32,253 nt of DNA from Acidimicrobiales bacterium (GCA_030448105.1 JAUJNP010000018.1:18914-51166), one strand, 5' to 3'; shown: positions 1 through 8,668, numbered from the stretch's first letter. The notes: generated by a model from the sequence alone, not told the origin. Translations and numbers: made by a program.

Positions 1-1
1 C

Positions 2-520
2 TACCACCACTTCCCGGCGGGCAAGGCACAACTCGGCACCGAGGCGATCACGTTCGCGGCCGAGTTCATCGACAACGGCATCGCCCGGGCGTTCGACGTC
101 GACGAACTCATCGACGGGTTCGAGCGGATGTGGAGGTGGTGGATCCGGTACGTCGAGGGCACCGGGTTCCAGTCGGGTTGTCCCGTGGTGGGCGTGGCCG
201 CCGAGTCGCATCCGGAAGCGCCGGAGCTGGGCGCGGCGGCGGCCGCCGCCTTCGAAAGGTGGCAGTCGACGCTGGCCCGCCGCTTGCACGACGGCGGTTA
301 CACCGGACCGGAGGAGGCCGAGGACATGGCGGGCCTCATCATCGCCGCCCTGGAAGGGGCAACGGTGATGGCCCGGGCGGCCGGCGATCGAGAGCCTCTC
401 GTGCGAGCCGGCCGCCAGATCGCCCGCGCCCTCCGTGGGGGACCGACGCCGGTCACATCGGGCGGCGGGGCTCGGGGCGCGCCGCCGACCGGCGATCCAG
501 CCAGCGGCCCCACCAGGTGA
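2..520 (+). CDS. TetR family transcriptional regulator, 3' part
   Basis: The window opens inside this gene. The first readable residues, YHHFPAGKAQL, are the end of the TetR helix-turn-helix with its recognition helix, so only the N-terminal 30-40 residues should be missing. The remaining ~172 residues form the ligand-binding domain. The segment SGCPVVGVAAE resembles the LmrA/YxaF subgroup, whose members usually repress nearby efflux or detoxification genes. The gene ends in TGA and its last 68 bases overlap, antiparallel, the 3' end of the small membrane protein gene on the other strand. Its ligand and targets cannot be read from the sequence. The family call is firm, the subgroup is an inference. 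Confidence 0.85.
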   Translation, partial: YHHFPAGKAQLGTEAITFAAEFIDNGIARAFDVDELIDGFERMWRWWIRYVEGTGFQSGCPVVGVAAESHPEAPELGAAAAAAFERWQSTLARRLHDGGYTGPEEAEDMAGLIIAALEGATVMARAAGDREPLVRAGRQIARALRGGPTPVTSGGGARGAPPTGDPASGPTR

Positions 521-764
521 GCAGGCCCAGGTTGAGGATCGGGCCGCCCACCACCACCACGTAGACCAGAACGCCGTCTGGGGCGGCGAACATGAGCGGC
601 GTCCACGGGAACGACAGGGCCACCAAGGCCAGGCCGGCGCCGATGTTGGCGTCGCTCTGGCCCTGGTGCTGAGCCACCGAGAGGCCGAGGTAGCCGCCGC
701 ACACGGCCAGGTAGGCGAGGTAGCCGCCGACGAGGGCGACGGTGGCGGTGCGCCGGCCCTTCAT
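453..764 (-). CDS. Small membrane protein, last gene of a five-gene operon
   Basis: A 103-residue protein with about three hydrophobic segments (near residues 8-31, 43-61 and 64-86) and a basic tail rich in Arg and Pro. Its ATG overlaps the TGA of the upstream acyltransferase in an ATGA arrangement, so translation is coupled. The composition resembles the SCO4225-type actinobacterial membrane proteins, but I cannot confirm that. No catalytic motif is visible. Its 3' end runs 68 bases into the convergent TetR gene. It may be an accessory subunit or anchor for the acyltransferase, which is an inference from coupling only. Confidence 0.7.
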   Translation of the reverse strand: MKGRRTATVALVGGYLAYLAVCGGYLGLSVAQHQGQSDANIGAGLALVALSFPWTPLMFAAPDGVLVYVVVVGGPILNLGLLTWWGRWLDRRSAARPEPRRPM

Positions 765-1960
765 CGCCGCGCTCCCCGGCCGGGCAGCTCGAACCGGGCG
801 AAGAGCGCCACCAGGCCGGCCAGCACCACCCCCGGCGCCACCAGCCAGAGCGGGCGCTGGAGCCACCAACCGACGGTGGGCTCGGCGGCCAGCTCGAAGC
901 CGGCGGCCCGGTAGGCGCCGATGGCGGCCACCAGGGCGGTCATGTGCCAGGTGAACAACGTCATGGCCACCGCGTTGACCGACACCACCCCCTTCCAGAC
1001 CCGGCGGCGGGCCAGCCACCGCTGGGCGGCCGGCCGCACCAGCATGGCCCCCGCCACCTGGAAGGTGGCGAGGGCGGCGATGCAGGCGGTGGTGGGGAAC
1101 ATGTTGCTGACCGCCTCGCCCCGCACCGCCACCATCGAACGGGGGTACACGCCCAGGTTCGTGAGGACCACCAGGGCCACCAGTCCACCGAGGGCCATGG
1201 CCCAGAGGGCGCGGCGCGGCCACCGCGCGAACGTGCCGTCCCGCCAGAAGTAGCCGAGCTGGTGAGCGAAGATCCACACCAGGGCGGCGTTGAGCAGGCC
1301 GAGGGGTTCGAGGTCGAAGCGGAACCGGCCGAGGTCGGCGAGGACGATGGCGGCGCCGAGGGCGACGAGGGTGAGCTCGCCGCCCCGCCGGTGCAGCGCG
1401 GCGGTGAGGGGGGCCAGCAGCACCACCGCGGTGTACATCCCGAGGAACCACAGCGGCACGAAGACGACGCGGCCCCACGCCAGCACGCCGGGGTTGTCGG
1501 TGGTGAGGCGCACGACGGCGTCGCCCACCGCCCAGAGGCCGACGAACACGCCCACCGGGCGCAGCAGTCTGCTCAGGCGCCGGCGGGCGAAGGTGGCCCA
1601 GCGGGCCTCCCCCTTGGCCTCCAACGCCTCCAGGCTGGCCAGGTTGGCGAACCCGCCCACGAAGAAGAACACCGGCATGATCTGCAGCAGCCAGGTGGCC
1701 AACCACATCAGGCGCACGCTGCCGATGGGGTTGGGCATGGTGAGGGCGCCGTGGCTGTCCAGGTGGGTCACCGAGAACACCCAGTGCCAGAGGATCACCA
1801 CGGCGATGGACAAGGCGCGGAGGAAGTCGACGAAGCGGTCGCGTGAAGCCGGGGTGGCGTCCACCAGTGCGTCCACGCCGGCGACGGGGGCGGTGCGGGG
1901 CTCGGTGCAGGTCATGGGCCCACCATCGCCCGGGGTCGACGGGCCGGCCATGGGCAGCAT
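761..1960 (-). CDS. Membrane acyltransferase, acyltransferase-3 family
   Basis: A 399-residue polytopic membrane protein with about ten hydrophobic segments. The family hallmark is at the start of the first helix: R42 followed by FLRALSIAVVILWH, with the conserved His at 59. Acyltransferase-3 enzymes move acetyl or other acyl groups from the cytoplasm onto sugars, lipids or secondary metabolites at the membrane. The start at 1960 is chosen because a G-rich Shine-Dalgarno (AGGGGGCGGTGGGGG) lies before it, between the upstream stop at 1979 and this ATG. ATGs at 1951 and 1915 are alternatives. It sits fourth in a tightly packed operon with a hydrolase and a VOC protein, so a role in tailoring a small molecule or envelope lipid is possible. 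The substrate is unknown. Confidence 0.85.
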   Translation of the reverse strand: MLPMAGPSTPGDGGPMTCTEPRTAPVAGVDALVDATPASRDRFVDFLRALSIAVVILWHWVFSVTHLDSHGALTMPNPIGSVRLMWLATWLLQIMPVFFFVGGFANLASLEALEAKGEARWATFARRRLSRLLRPVGVFVGLWAVGDAVVRLTTDNPGVLAWGRVVFVPLWFLGMYTAVVLLAPLTAALHRRGGELTLVALGAAIVLADLGRFRFDLEPLGLLNAALVWIFAHQLGYFWRDGTFARWPRRALWAMALGGLVALVVLTNLGVYPRSMVAVRGEAVSNMFPTTACIAALATFQVAGAMLVRPAAQRWLARRRVWKGVVSVNAVAMTLFTWHMTALVAAIGAYRAAGFELAAEPTVGWWLQRPLWLVAPGVVLAGLVALFARFELPGRGARR

Positions 1961-1978
1961 CCCCCACCGCCCCCTGGG

Positions 1979-2431
1979 TCAGCCCCCAGTGGGCGCCGCC
2001 GGCCAGGGGTCGGGGCCCGGTTCGACGCTCTGGGGCGGGCGAGGCTGGCGGGGGCGGTGGCGCCACGCGCTGGTGGCGGCCACCGTCGCCGCCGCCAGGC
2101 CCAGCACCGTCCCCCCGGCGGCGAGGGCCGCGGCCGGCACCATGCGGCGCCCCACCCGGGTGCCGCACCGCGCCGAGAACGCCCGGTCGAGGTCGGCCTT
2201 CCCGAGGCGCACCGTCGTCCCGTCCGGTCGCGCCACCCGGCCGTTGGCGTCGGGGTACACGTCGGGGCGGCCCTCGAGCAGGAACGCCGCCGGGGTGCCG
2301 CAGTCCTGCACCGCGCCGTTGCGGATGGGCACGAGGGCGATGACCACGGCGGCGGCGATGGCGGCCAGGGCCACCCAGGCGGCGACGGCGGCGGCCGTGG
2401 CCACCAGGGTCTGGCGGCGGTCGGTGGTCAC
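1979..2431 (-). CDS. Hypothetical two-helix membrane protein
   Basis: A 150-residue protein beginning at GTG, which shares bases with the TGA of the upstream hydrolase (GTGA), so translation is coupled. It has a transmembrane helix near residues 8-33, then an external-looking loop of about 65 residues with two cysteines (in VQDCGTP and SARCGTR) that could form a disulfide, and a second helix near residues 97-120 before a basic Pro/Arg-rich tail. I do not recognise a family. The two-helix layout with a paired-Cys loop suggests a small extracytoplasmic sensing or assembly protein. Its operon partners are a hydrolase upstream and an acyltransferase downstream. Confidence 0.75.
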   Translation of the reverse strand: MTTDRRQTLVATAAAVAAWVALAAIAAAVVIALVPIRNGAVQDCGTPAAFLLEGRPDVYPDANGRVARPDGTTVRLGKADLDRAFSARCGTRVGRRMVPAAALAAGGTVLGLAAATVAATSAWRHRPRQPRPPQSVEPGPDPWPAAPTGG

Positions 2432-3606
2432 GGCACCCGGGGCCGCAACCACGCCACCACCTGGTCGAGGGCGTCGCGCCGGTGCCCGTGGAGGTAGTGG
2501 GGGGCGCCGGTGATCTCGACGTAGGTGACGTCCTCGGCGCCCGAGCGGTCCCGGAGCTCGCGCGCCTGGTGCAGGCGGATCTCGGTGTCCGCGGTGGGGT
2601 GCACGACCATGGTGGGCACGGTGACGGTGGGCAGGGTGTCGGCCAGGCGGGCCGGCGAGGACAGCCCGGACCAGGTCGAGAGCCACCCCCGGGTGGTCAT
2701 GGTCCGGGCCAGGCCGCCGTAACCGTAGTTGGCGTCGAGGGGGTCGGGGGCGGCGAACACGGTGCCGAGGGCCCGATCGTCGGGGTCGATCGACGGGTCG
2801 AGGTAGGCGGGGTCGGCCAGTGTGCGGTACACGGTGAGGTAGCGGGCGTGGACGGCCCGGCGGCGGCGCTGGTTCCACGCCCGGCTCCCGCGCTCGAGCG
2901 AGTCGAGGTCGGCGCGGGCCGTCGCCCTCTCCTCCGCGGCTCGGCGGGCGACAGCATCGATCCGGACCACCCGGTCGCGCTGCGCCGCCCGGTAGGTGGC
3001 CAACCAGGCGGGGGCGTAGGTCGAGGGTTCGGGCCAAGGCCGCCAGCCGTTGTCCGGGTCGTACATGTCGAGGGCGGGGTCGACCGAGAAGGGGTCGGCC
3101 TCGTCGGTGACCGACGGGTCGATCACCTGGAGCATGAAGACGCCCTCGCCGGGGTGGGCGGCGAGGGCCACGAAGGCGTCGCCGAGGGTCCGTCCTTCGC
3201 CCGCGGCGGTGGCCTGCGCCAGCGCCATGAGCGACCCACCGCCGCTGTTGCCGAGCAGGACCACTGCCTCGGCTCCCCGGCGGCGCAGCTCGGCCATCGC
3301 CGTCTCCACGTCGACCACGCAACGCTCGTGGAGGCAGTCGATGTCGTTGTTGACGTAGCGGGTGGCGAAGCCGAGCACGGCGTAGCCGGCCGCCGCCAGC
3401 AGGGGGCAGGCGTAGTGCACGCTGAAGTCGCCACGCGGGTGGGTCAGGGCCACCGCCGTGCGCCACCGCGTGCCCGCCGGAGGGGTCCAGAGGATGCCCC
3501 GGACCACGGCGCCGTCGGGGGTCACCAGCGTGACCGGCTCCCGCCCGAGCGCCGCGCCGGGGTCGTCGGCCGGGTCGGGCCAGTACCCCAGGAACGGCCG
3601 GTTCAC
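2428..3606 (-). CDS. Alpha/beta hydrolase (serine hydrolase)
   Basis: A 392-residue alpha/beta-hydrolase fold protein. The nucleophile elbow is GNSGGG with Ser121. A likely acid is Asp340 in VVHPTADTE and the His is His370 in GAPHYLHGH, giving the expected order Ser-Asp-His. A long insertion of about 150 residues between Ser and Asp, rich in Arg, Trp and Tyr, forms a large lid. The GTG start overlaps the TGA of the upstream VOC gene (GTGA). The substrate could be an ester, lactone or amide. The conserved opening '[17 protein letters not shown]' resembles carboxylesterase-type enzymes. No signal peptide is visible, so it is probably cytoplasmic. Confidence 0.85.
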   Translation of the reverse strand: MNRPFLGYWPDPADDPGAALGREPVTLVTPDGAVVRGILWTPPAGTRWRTAVALTHPRGDFSVHYACPLLAAAGYAVLGFATRYVNNDIDCLHERCVVDVETAMAELRRRGAEAVVLLGNSGGGSLMALAQATAAGEGRTLGDAFVALAAHPGEGVFMLQVIDPSVTDEADPFSVDPALDMYDPDNGWRPWPEPSTYAPAWLATYRAAQRDRVVRIDAVARRAAEERATARADLDSLERGSRAWNQRRRRAVHARYLTVYRTLADPAYLDPSIDPDDRALGTVFAAPDPLDANYGYGGLARTMTTRGWLSTWSGLSSPARLADTLPTVTVPTMVVHPTADTEIRLHQARELRDRSGAEDVTYVEITGAPHYLHGHRRDALDQVVAWLRPRVP

Positions 3607-4169
3607 GTGGTCGGCACCGGCTCCTGGGGGGCCTCGCCTCCCGGCACCCGGGCCCCCCGGCCCTGGTGGAACACCGGCACGGGGACCGCCTCGAGGGGGG
3701 GCTGCTCGGCCAGTAGGGCGTCGAGGGCGGCCGCCTTGTCGGCCTCGGTGTAGGGCGCGGTGTCGGTGCACCACTCCACGAGGATGCCGTTGGGGTCGGT
3801 GGTGTAGATGGACACGCAGAAGCCGTGGTCGACCTCGACCACGTCGGCGCCGAGGTCGAGCCAGCGCTCGCGGCGGGCGGCGAGGTCGTCGAGGTCGGTG
3901 GCGGCGAAGGCCAGGTGGTTGACCCAGGTGGGAAGGCCGAGTCCCTCCGAGATGCGGGGATCGAGGCCCTCGGCCCTGGGGTCGTGGAGGTCCCAGAAGG
4001 CGATCATGCCGTCGCCACCGGTGTCGTAGAACAGGTGCTTGGCCCACCCGCCGGGCGCGTCGGTGGGAGCAGCGACCGCCTTGGCCAGCTCGAAACCCAT
4101 GGCCTCGGTGTAGAAGGCGTGGGTGGCGGCCATGTCGGTGGTGGCCAGCGCGACGTGGTGGAAGGCCAT
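3603..4169 (-). CDS. VOC family (glyoxalase/dioxygenase fold) protein
   Basis: A 188-residue vicinal-oxygen-chelate protein with two betaalphabetabetabeta modules. His5 (FHHVALAT), His85 (WVNHLAF) and Glu132 (ILVEWCT) match the usual metal ligands, so a divalent-metal active site is likely. The family includes glyoxalases, ring-cleaving dioxygenases, epimerases and drug-binding proteins, and the motifs do not decide among them. The ATG at 4169 is preferred over 4196 because GGAAAGGGA lies 5-6 bases upstream of it. This is the first gene of the minus-strand operon that runs to 453, and the next four genes follow with 4-base overlaps or short gaps. Confidence 0.85.
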   Translation of the reverse strand: MAFHHVALATTDMAATHAFYTEAMGFELAKAVAAPTDAPGGWAKHLFYDTGGDGMIAFWDLHDPRAEGLDPRISEGLGLPTWVNHLAFAATDLDDLAARRERWLDLGADVVEVDHGFCVSIYTTDPNGILVEWCTDTAPYTEADKAAALDALLAEQPPLEAVPVPVFHQGRGARVPGGEAPQEPVPTT

Positions 4170-4478
4170 GGCGGTCCCTTTCCGGCGGCGGGCCACCAGC
4201 GTGGCACAGGCCGATCAGACGACCACGGCCGACGGGGGACCGGGACGAGCAGGAGCCGCAGCGGCACGTGGGGGCGTACCGCCTGCCGAAGCAGGAAGCG
4301 GCCCCTGCCCGATCCCAGTTGGTGGCCGGTGGGGGCGATGGACCACCGGCCGCCTGTCCCATCGGCGGCCCCGGCGCCGCCGTGAGGTTTGGTGCGAGAT
4401 CTCCGGGCCGCGCCCCGCCCGGCCCCCCCGCCCGGCCGCCCGCCCGGGGCGCCCGCGGCCGGGTCCTAGGCTGGGGGC
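4170..4478. promoter_or_regulatory. Divergent intergenic region with a 9-bp inverted repeat
   Basis: This 309-base stretch separates the minus-strand operon from the plus-strand gene at 4479, so it must hold both promoters. A perfect 9-bp inverted repeat (GGCCGGTGG at 4324-4332, CCACCGGCC at 4343-4351, 10-base loop) lies in the middle and could be an operator or a chance GC-rich hairpin. I see no convincing -35/-10 pair for the minus-strand operon and no coding signal. Confidence 0.35.
4467..4472 (+). promoter_or_regulatory. -10 box TAGGCT of a leaderless gene
   Basis: TAGGCT fits the actinobacterial TAnnnT -10 element. Six bases separate it from the GTG at 4479, so transcription would start at or next to the start codon, which has no separate Shine-Dalgarno. 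Confidence 0.5.
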
Positions 4479-4724
4479 GTGTTCGCCGCCGAGGCCGCCC
4501 CGGTGTTCCTCGGCGAGGACCTGCTCGCCTGGTTGGTGTTGGCCATCGGTGGGGCCATGGCGGCGGGCAGCCTGCTGGCCGTGCTGCGTCCCCCAGCCCG
4601 ACCGGCCGAGGCCAACGACGACGCCAACGGTGGCCTGGCGCGGGCGCCGGTCGCCCGCAGCCTGGCCATGGCCGCCATAGGCCTGGTGGCGGCGCTCTGG
4701 GCCCTGGCCAGCCTGCTGCGCTGA
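4479..4724 (+). CDS. Small two-helix membrane protein
   Basis: An 81-residue protein with two hydrophobic helices (about residues 14-36 and 60-80) joined by a polar linker rich in Pro, Ala, Asp and Asn. The start is GTG, placed six bases after a TAGGCT -10 box, which argues for a leaderless transcript. I do not recognise the family. It is transcribed in the same direction as the dehalogenase-like gene at 4781, but that gene has its own -10 box, so the two need not form an operon. Confidence 0.7.
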   Translation: MFAAEAAPVFLGEDLLAWLVLAIGGAMAAGSLLAVLRPPARPAEANDDANGGLARAPVARSLAMAAIGLVAALWALASLLR

Positions 4725-4766
4725 ACCGGCCCGGCCCTCTCCGCTGAACGGGCCCGCACCGGGCGT

Positions 4767-4772
4767 TACCCT
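4767..4772 (+). promoter_or_regulatory. -10 box TACCCT before the dehalogenase-like gene
   Basis: TACCCT fits TAnnnT and ends eight bases before the ATG at 4781. No Shine-Dalgarno is present in the gap, so leaderless or near-leaderless transcription is likely. Confidence 0.5.
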
Positions 4773-4780
4773 CCGCGCCC

Positions 4781-5689
4781 ATGCGATGCCTCCGCACCCC
4801 CGACGACCGCTTCGACGGGCTGGCCGGTTACGACTTCGAGCCCCACCACGTGGAGGTGCCCGACGGCGACGGGGGCACGCTGCGGGTGCACCACCTCGAC
4901 GAGGGCCCCGCCGGCGGTGAGGCCGTGGTGTGCCTCCACGGCGAACCCTCGTGGTCCTACCTCTACCGGCACATGGTGCCCGTCATGGTGGGTGCCGGGC
5001 TGCGGGTGATCGCCCCCGATCTGGTCGGGTTCGGCCGCTCCGACAAGCCGGCCGACCGGGGTGACTACACCTACGCCCGCCACGTGGAGTGGATGCGGGC
5101 CACCCTCTTCGACGCCCTCGACCTCCGCGACGTGACCCTGGTGTGCCAGGACTGGGGCGGGCTGATCGGCCTGCGCCTGGTGGCCGAGCACCCCGAGCGC
5201 TTCGCCCGGGTGGTGGCGGCCAACACGTTCCTGCCCACCGGCGACCGCCCGCCCGGCGAGGCGTTCCTGGCCTGGCGGCGGTTCTCCCAGGAGGTGGAGG
5301 CCTTCCCTGCCGGTGCCATCGTGAACGGCGCCTGCACCACCGACCTCGCCCCCGAGGTCGTCGCCGGCTACGACGCCCCCTTCCCCGACGAGACCTACAA
5401 GGAGGGCGCCCGCCAGTTCCCCGTCCTCGTGCCGGCCGCCCCGGACGACCCGGCCAGCGCCGCCAACCGGGCGGCGTGGGAGGTGCTCGGGCGCTTCGAG
5501 CGACCGTTCCTCACCGCCTTCAGCGACCAGGACCCCATCACCGCCGGCGGCGACCGCGCCCTGCAAGCCGCCATCCCCGGTTGCGCCGGCCAGCCCCACA
5601 CCACCATCGAGGGGGCCGGCCACTTCCTCCAGGAGGACCGCGGCCCGGAGCTGGCCCGGGTCGTGGTGGACTTCATCGCCTCCACCTGA
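4781..5689 (+). CDS. Haloalkane dehalogenase-like alpha/beta hydrolase
   Basis: A 302-residue hydrolase with strong similarity to haloalkane dehalogenases of the DhlA/DhmA type. [11 protein letters not shown] (residues 53-63) is the oxyanion-hole segment. VCQDWGG holds the nucleophile Asp124 and the adjacent halide-binding Trp125, Asp251 (SDQDP) is the likely acid, and His281 (GAGHFLQED) is the catalytic base. These enzymes hydrolyse a carbon-halogen bond to an alcohol and halide in the cytoplasm. Many genomic homologues have unknown natural substrates, and some related proteins are epoxide hydrolases, though DW after the nucleophile favours dehalogenase. The length is normal and the ATG lies just after a TACCCT box. 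Confidence 0.88.
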   Translation: MRCLRTPDDRFDGLAGYDFEPHHVEVPDGDGGTLRVHHLDEGPAGGEAVVCLHGEPSWSYLYRHMVPVMVGAGLRVIAPDLVGFGRSDKPADRGDYTYARHVEWMRATLFDALDLRDVTLVCQDWGGLIGLRLVAEHPERFARVVAANTFLPTGDRPPGEAFLAWRRFSQEVEAFPAGAIVNGACTTDLAPEVVAGYDAPFPDETYKEGARQFPVLVPAAPDDPASAANRAAWEVLGRFERPFLTAFSDQDPITAGGDRALQAAIPGCAGQPHTTIEGAGHFLQEDRGPELARVVVDFIAST

Positions 5690-5722
5690 GGGCGCCGATC
5701 GGGGGCGCGGGGTCAGTCGTGC

Positions 5723-6220
5723 TCAGTCGTGTCGGTCGTGCTCCCCGGGGCGTTCCACCGAGGGGGCGCGCCCCTGGCCGACCAGTCGGTCCCACATCTC
5801 GTAGTCGGTGTCCCGTTTGGCCACGAACCGATCGTCGGCCCCCGCCTCCTGGTCGCCCATGGCCTTGAACGGGCCTCGCTCCAGGTGGTTGAGGTCCACG
5901 TAGGTGCTGCCCTGGTCGAGGCGTGTCCCGACGGTCAGGATCGAGAGGCGCTTGAGGTCGTCGGCGTCCAGTTCCGGCAGGACGGTCCGTAGCTCCTTGT
6001 CGTCGGACGCGAGGAGGCTCTCGTCCCCGTGGCCCCCGCCGGGCTGTGCGGGGGCGAGATCGGCGGCGAAGTCCTCCTCGTCCCGCGGCCGGGACTTGGG
6101 CCTGGTCGCCTCCTCGCGCCGGACGTCGTGGGTCTGGGCGTGGCGGGTCTCGGTTCCGCCCTGGTCCGAGTAGGGCTGGCGGGCGTCACCCGGGCTGTGG
6201 TCGTCGGTCCTTCTGGGCAT
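5723..6220 (-). CDS. Hypothetical acidic protein
   Basis: A 165-residue, very hydrophilic protein. The first ~65 residues are disordered-looking (His, Asp, Arg, Gln, Gly rich). The conserved-looking core is about residues 78-130, with ELDADDLKRLSIL, STYVDLNHLERGPF and a Lys/Arg/Asp-rich end. I do not know its function and see no catalytic motif. It has a good Shine-Dalgarno (AAGGGAG, six bases before the ATG). It overlaps the end of the membrane protein gene at 6186-6530 by 35 bases and converges with the dehalogenase-like gene, leaving only 33 bases between stops. Confidence 0.75.
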   Translation of the reverse strand: MPRRTDDHSPGDARQPYSDQGGTETRHAQTHDVRREEATRPKSRPRDEEDFAADLAPAQPGGGHGDESLLASDDKELRTVLPELDADDLKRLSILTVGTRLDQGSTYVDLNHLERGPFKAMGDQEAGADDRFVAKRDTDYEMWDRLVGQGRAPSVERPGEHDRHD

Positions 6221-6530
6221 CTCGGTCTCCCTTGGGGTCAGGTGGGTTGGCGACCTGCGGCATCGACGCGTGTTCCTTGGCGCGCCGGCTGGACCGCCAC
6301 ACCAAGGTTCCCACCGCCGCCAGCCCAGCCACCACCGCCGCCAGGGTGGCCAGCTGCTCCCATCCGCCCCGCTGGCCGGGCGAGCGAGGGGGGCGGCCCT
6401 CGTCGGGCCGGGGGATGATGTCGGTGGGGGTGATGACGGCGACCACCAGCACGCCCACCACGATGGTGCCGGCCAGCACGGCGGCCGCCACCCACAGGGC
6501 CCGGCGGTCGGGCTGGGCGGAGCGGGCCAT
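6186..6530 (-). CDS. Hypothetical two-helix membrane protein
   Basis: A 114-residue protein with transmembrane segments near residues 11-33 and 59-77 and a basic tail (SSRRAKEH). ATG at 6530 is preceded by GGAGGA at good spacing. The 3' end overlaps the following hypothetical gene by 35 bases, so the two are probably co-transcribed. No family recognised. Confidence 0.7.
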   Translation of the reverse strand: MARSAQPDRRALWVAAAVLAGTIVVGVLVVAVITPTDIIPRPDEGRPPRSPGQRGGWEQLATLAAVVAGLAAVGTLVWRSSRRAKEHASMPQVANPPDPKGDRDAQKDRRPQPG

Positions 6531-6622
6531 GCCCCATCCTCCGACGGTGACCGCCCGGGAGCAACCCGGCGCCGACCTCGCCGTGCTGACGGGTCGCCTC
6601 GCCTCGCCTGTCGGCTCGCTCC

Positions 6623-7129
6623 TCAGCTGGCCTCGAGGTCGAGCAGGAAGCGCTTGGCGGCCAAGCCCCCGGCGAACCCGGTGAGGGCTCCGTCGCCGCC
6701 GACCACCCGGTGACACGGCAGGACGACCGACAACGGGTTGCGTCCGTTGGCGGCACCCACGGCACGGGCCCGGCGCCGGTCTCCGAGCCGCGCCGCCAGG
6801 GCGCCGTAGGTCGTGGTGGTGCCGTAGGCGACCTCCGCCAACAGGCCCCACACCGCCCGTTGGAACGGGGTGCCCACGGGGTCGAGGGGCAGGTCGAAGC
6901 AGTCGCGCCGACCGGCGAAGTACTCATCGAGCTGATCGCCGGCGTCGGCGAGGACGGCGGCGGACGAGCCGTCGCCCGTCGGGTCGAGGGGTACCCGCCG
7001 AGGATCGTCGTCCGCCCACAACACCGCCCGCAGGCCCAGCGGTGACGCCACCAGCCGCAAGGGGCCGAGCGGGGACGGCCACTCGACGGCACCGAGGGGG
7101 ACGAGGCCGCGACTCGCCGGGCCGGTCAC
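6623..7129 (-). CDS. ogt: Methylated-DNA--[protein]-cysteine S-methyltransferase
   Basis: A 168-residue O6-alkylguanine-DNA alkyltransferase. The suicide acceptor is Cys139 in PCHRVV, preceded by the helix-turn-helix region (YGALAARLG) and the Asn-Gly (AANGRNP) hinge. It transfers the alkyl group from O6-alkylguanine to its own cysteine, repairing alkylated DNA without an endonuclease. The start is GTG, overlapping the TGA of alkA (GTGA), so it is translated with the glycosylase. The same alkA-ogt order is known in mycobacteria as part of the adaptive response. Confidence 0.93.
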   Translation of the reverse strand: MTGPASRGLVPLGAVEWPSPLGPLRLVASPLGLRAVLWADDDPRRVPLDPTGDGSSAAVLADAGDQLDEYFAGRRDCFDLPLDPVGTPFQRAVWGLLAEVAYGTTTTYGALAARLGDRRRARAVGAANGRNPLSVVLPCHRVVGGDGALTGFAGGLAAKRFLLDLEAS

Positions 7130-8565
7130 GGCGCGTTCCAGAGGTGGGTGAGGGCATAGGATCGCCACGGCCGCCAACCTTCGGCGCGCCGCTCGGCGTC
7201 GGCGGGCGTCCCGGGTAGGCCGAGGCGTTCTAGCGAGCGGCGCACCCCGAGGTCGCTCGGCAGGAAGGCGTCGGGGTCGCGGAGGGCGCGGAGGGCGATG
7301 TAAGAGGCGGTCCACGGTCCGATGCCGCCGAGCTCGAGCAGCCGGGCTCGGGCCTCGTCGCGGTCGGCGCCGGGATCGAGCACCACGCGGCCCTCGGCCA
7401 GGGCGGCGGCCAGCCCGGTGAGGGCCCGCCGACGGGCGGCCGGCATGGGCAGCAGCGCGTCCGGGGCACCGGCCACGGCGTCGGGCCGGGGGAACAGGTG
7501 GGTCAGCCCGCCGTCGGCGGCGGCCAGCGGCCGGCCCAGCACCGCCGTCAAGCGGCCGGCGATCGTGCGGGCGCCGGCCACCGACACCTGCTGTCCGAGC
7601 ACGGCCCGGAGGGCGATCTCCTCGCCGCTCACCGCGCCGGGCACCCGCAGCCCCGGACGGGCGGACACCAAGGGGGCGAGCACCGGGTCGGCGGCGAGGT
7701 GGTCGTCCACCGCCACCGGGTCGGCGTCGAGGTCCAGGAGTCGCCGGCACCGGCGCACCGCGGCGCCGAGGTCGCGCAGGTCCTCGAGCCGCAGCGAGCA
7801 GCGCACGTGACCGTCGCCGGCGGCCAGGGCGACCACGCCGGGGCCGTGGGGCAGGTCGAGGGTGCGCCGGTAGCCGGCGGCGCCGGCCTCCTCGACGGCC
7901 GCGACGGCGCGGGTGCCCAGGAACGTGAACAGCTCGGTGGCCGCCAAGGGCGAGCGGTACGCCAGGCGCAGGGTGATGGCGCCCGGCCCGTGGGCGGCGA
8001 CGGGGGGCCGGCCCGCCCGGAGGGCGCCGGGTGCCGTGCCGAACACGGCGCGGACGGTGTCGTTGAACTGGCGCACGCTGCCGAACCCGGCGGCGAACGC
8101 CACGTCGCTGAAGGCCAGGTCGGTCGTCTCGATCAGGGTCCGGGCGTCGGCCGCCCGCTGGGCCCGGGCCAGGGCGAGGGGCCCGGCGCCGACCTCCGCC
8201 GACAGCAGGCGGTGCAGCTGGCGGGAGCTGTACCCGATCCGGCGGGCCAACCCGGTCACCCCCTCGCGGTCCACCACCCCGTCGGCGATGAGGCGCATGG
8301 CCCGGGCCACCACGTCGGCTCGCAGGTCCCACGCGGGCGAACCCGGGGTGGCGTCGGGCCGGCAGCGCTTGCAGGACCGGAACCCGGCGCCCTGGGCGGC
8401 GGCGGCGGTGGGGAAGAACCGCACGTTGGCCCGCTTCGGAGTGCGGGCCGGGCAGCTCGGCCGGCAGTAGATCCGGGTGGAGGTGACGCCCACGATGAAC
8501 CAGCCGTCGAAGCGGCGGTCACGGCTGCGGACCGCCCGGTAACACCCCTCCGCATCGGCGATCAC
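7126..8565 (-). CDS. alkA: Ada/AraC-AlkA fusion: DNA-3-methyladenine glycosylase and alkylation sensor
   Basis: A 479-residue three-part protein. Residues 8-70 are an Ada-type zinc module with Cys34, Cys38, Cys65 and Cys68. Cys34 (YCRPSC) should accept methyl from DNA phosphotriesters and switch the protein to an activator. Residues ~85-182 are an AraC helix-turn-helix domain. Residues ~195-479 are the AlkA glycosylase, with the helix-hairpin-helix LGGIGPWTASYIA and catalytic Asp438 (LPSDLG). The start is GTG at 8565. It is followed by ogt with a GTGA overlap. Mycobacteria carry the same fusion and order. It is likely autoregulated, which is an inference from the family. Confidence 0.92.
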   Translation of the reverse strand: MIADAEGCYRAVRSRDRRFDGWFIVGVTSTRIYCRPSCPARTPKRANVRFFPTAAAAQGAGFRSCKRCRPDATPGSPAWDLRADVVARAMRLIADGVVDREGVTGLARRIGYSSRQLHRLLSAEVGAGPLALARAQRAADARTLIETTDLAFSDVAFAAGFGSVRQFNDTVRAVFGTAPGALRAGRPPVAAHGPGAITLRLAYRSPLAATELFTFLGTRAVAAVEEAGAAGYRRTLDLPHGPGVVALAAGDGHVRCSLRLEDLRDLGAAVRRCRRLLDLDADPVAVDDHLAADPVLAPLVSARPGLRVPGAVSGEEIALRAVLGQQVSVAGARTIAGRLTAVLGRPLAAADGGLTHLFPRPDAVAGAPDALLPMPAARRRALTGLAAALAEGRVVLDPGADRDEARARLLELGGIGPWTASYIALRALRDPDAFLPSDLGVRRSLERLGLPGTPADAERRAEGWRPWRSYALTHLWNAP

Positions 8566-8633
8566 CCCGGCAGTGTGGTGTCTCCGGTGTCAGGCTGCTG
8601 GCGGGTTTCGGACGGGCCCATCAACGCCCCGCG

Positions 8634-8668
8634 CTACCCATCACCCGCCTTTGGCAGGTGATGGGTAG
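8634..8668 (-). terminator. Strong hairpin overlapping the stop codon of the binding-protein gene
   Basis: CTACCCATCACC (8634-8645) and GGTGATGGGTAG (8657-8668) pair over 12 bp. After one mismatch, GCC/GGC adds three more pairs around a TTT loop. The minus-strand gene stops at 8641 inside this stem. No T-run follows, so it would be a U-tract-less terminator or an mRNA-end stabiliser, common in high-GC bacteria. It insulates the ABC operon from alkA. Confidence 0.65.

Noticed and set aside
4324..4351. Operator-like 9-bp inverted repeat as a strong regulatory finding
   Set aside because: In DNA this GC-rich a 9-bp stem is not rare, and no regulator can be tied to it. It is kept only as a note in the intergenic feature.
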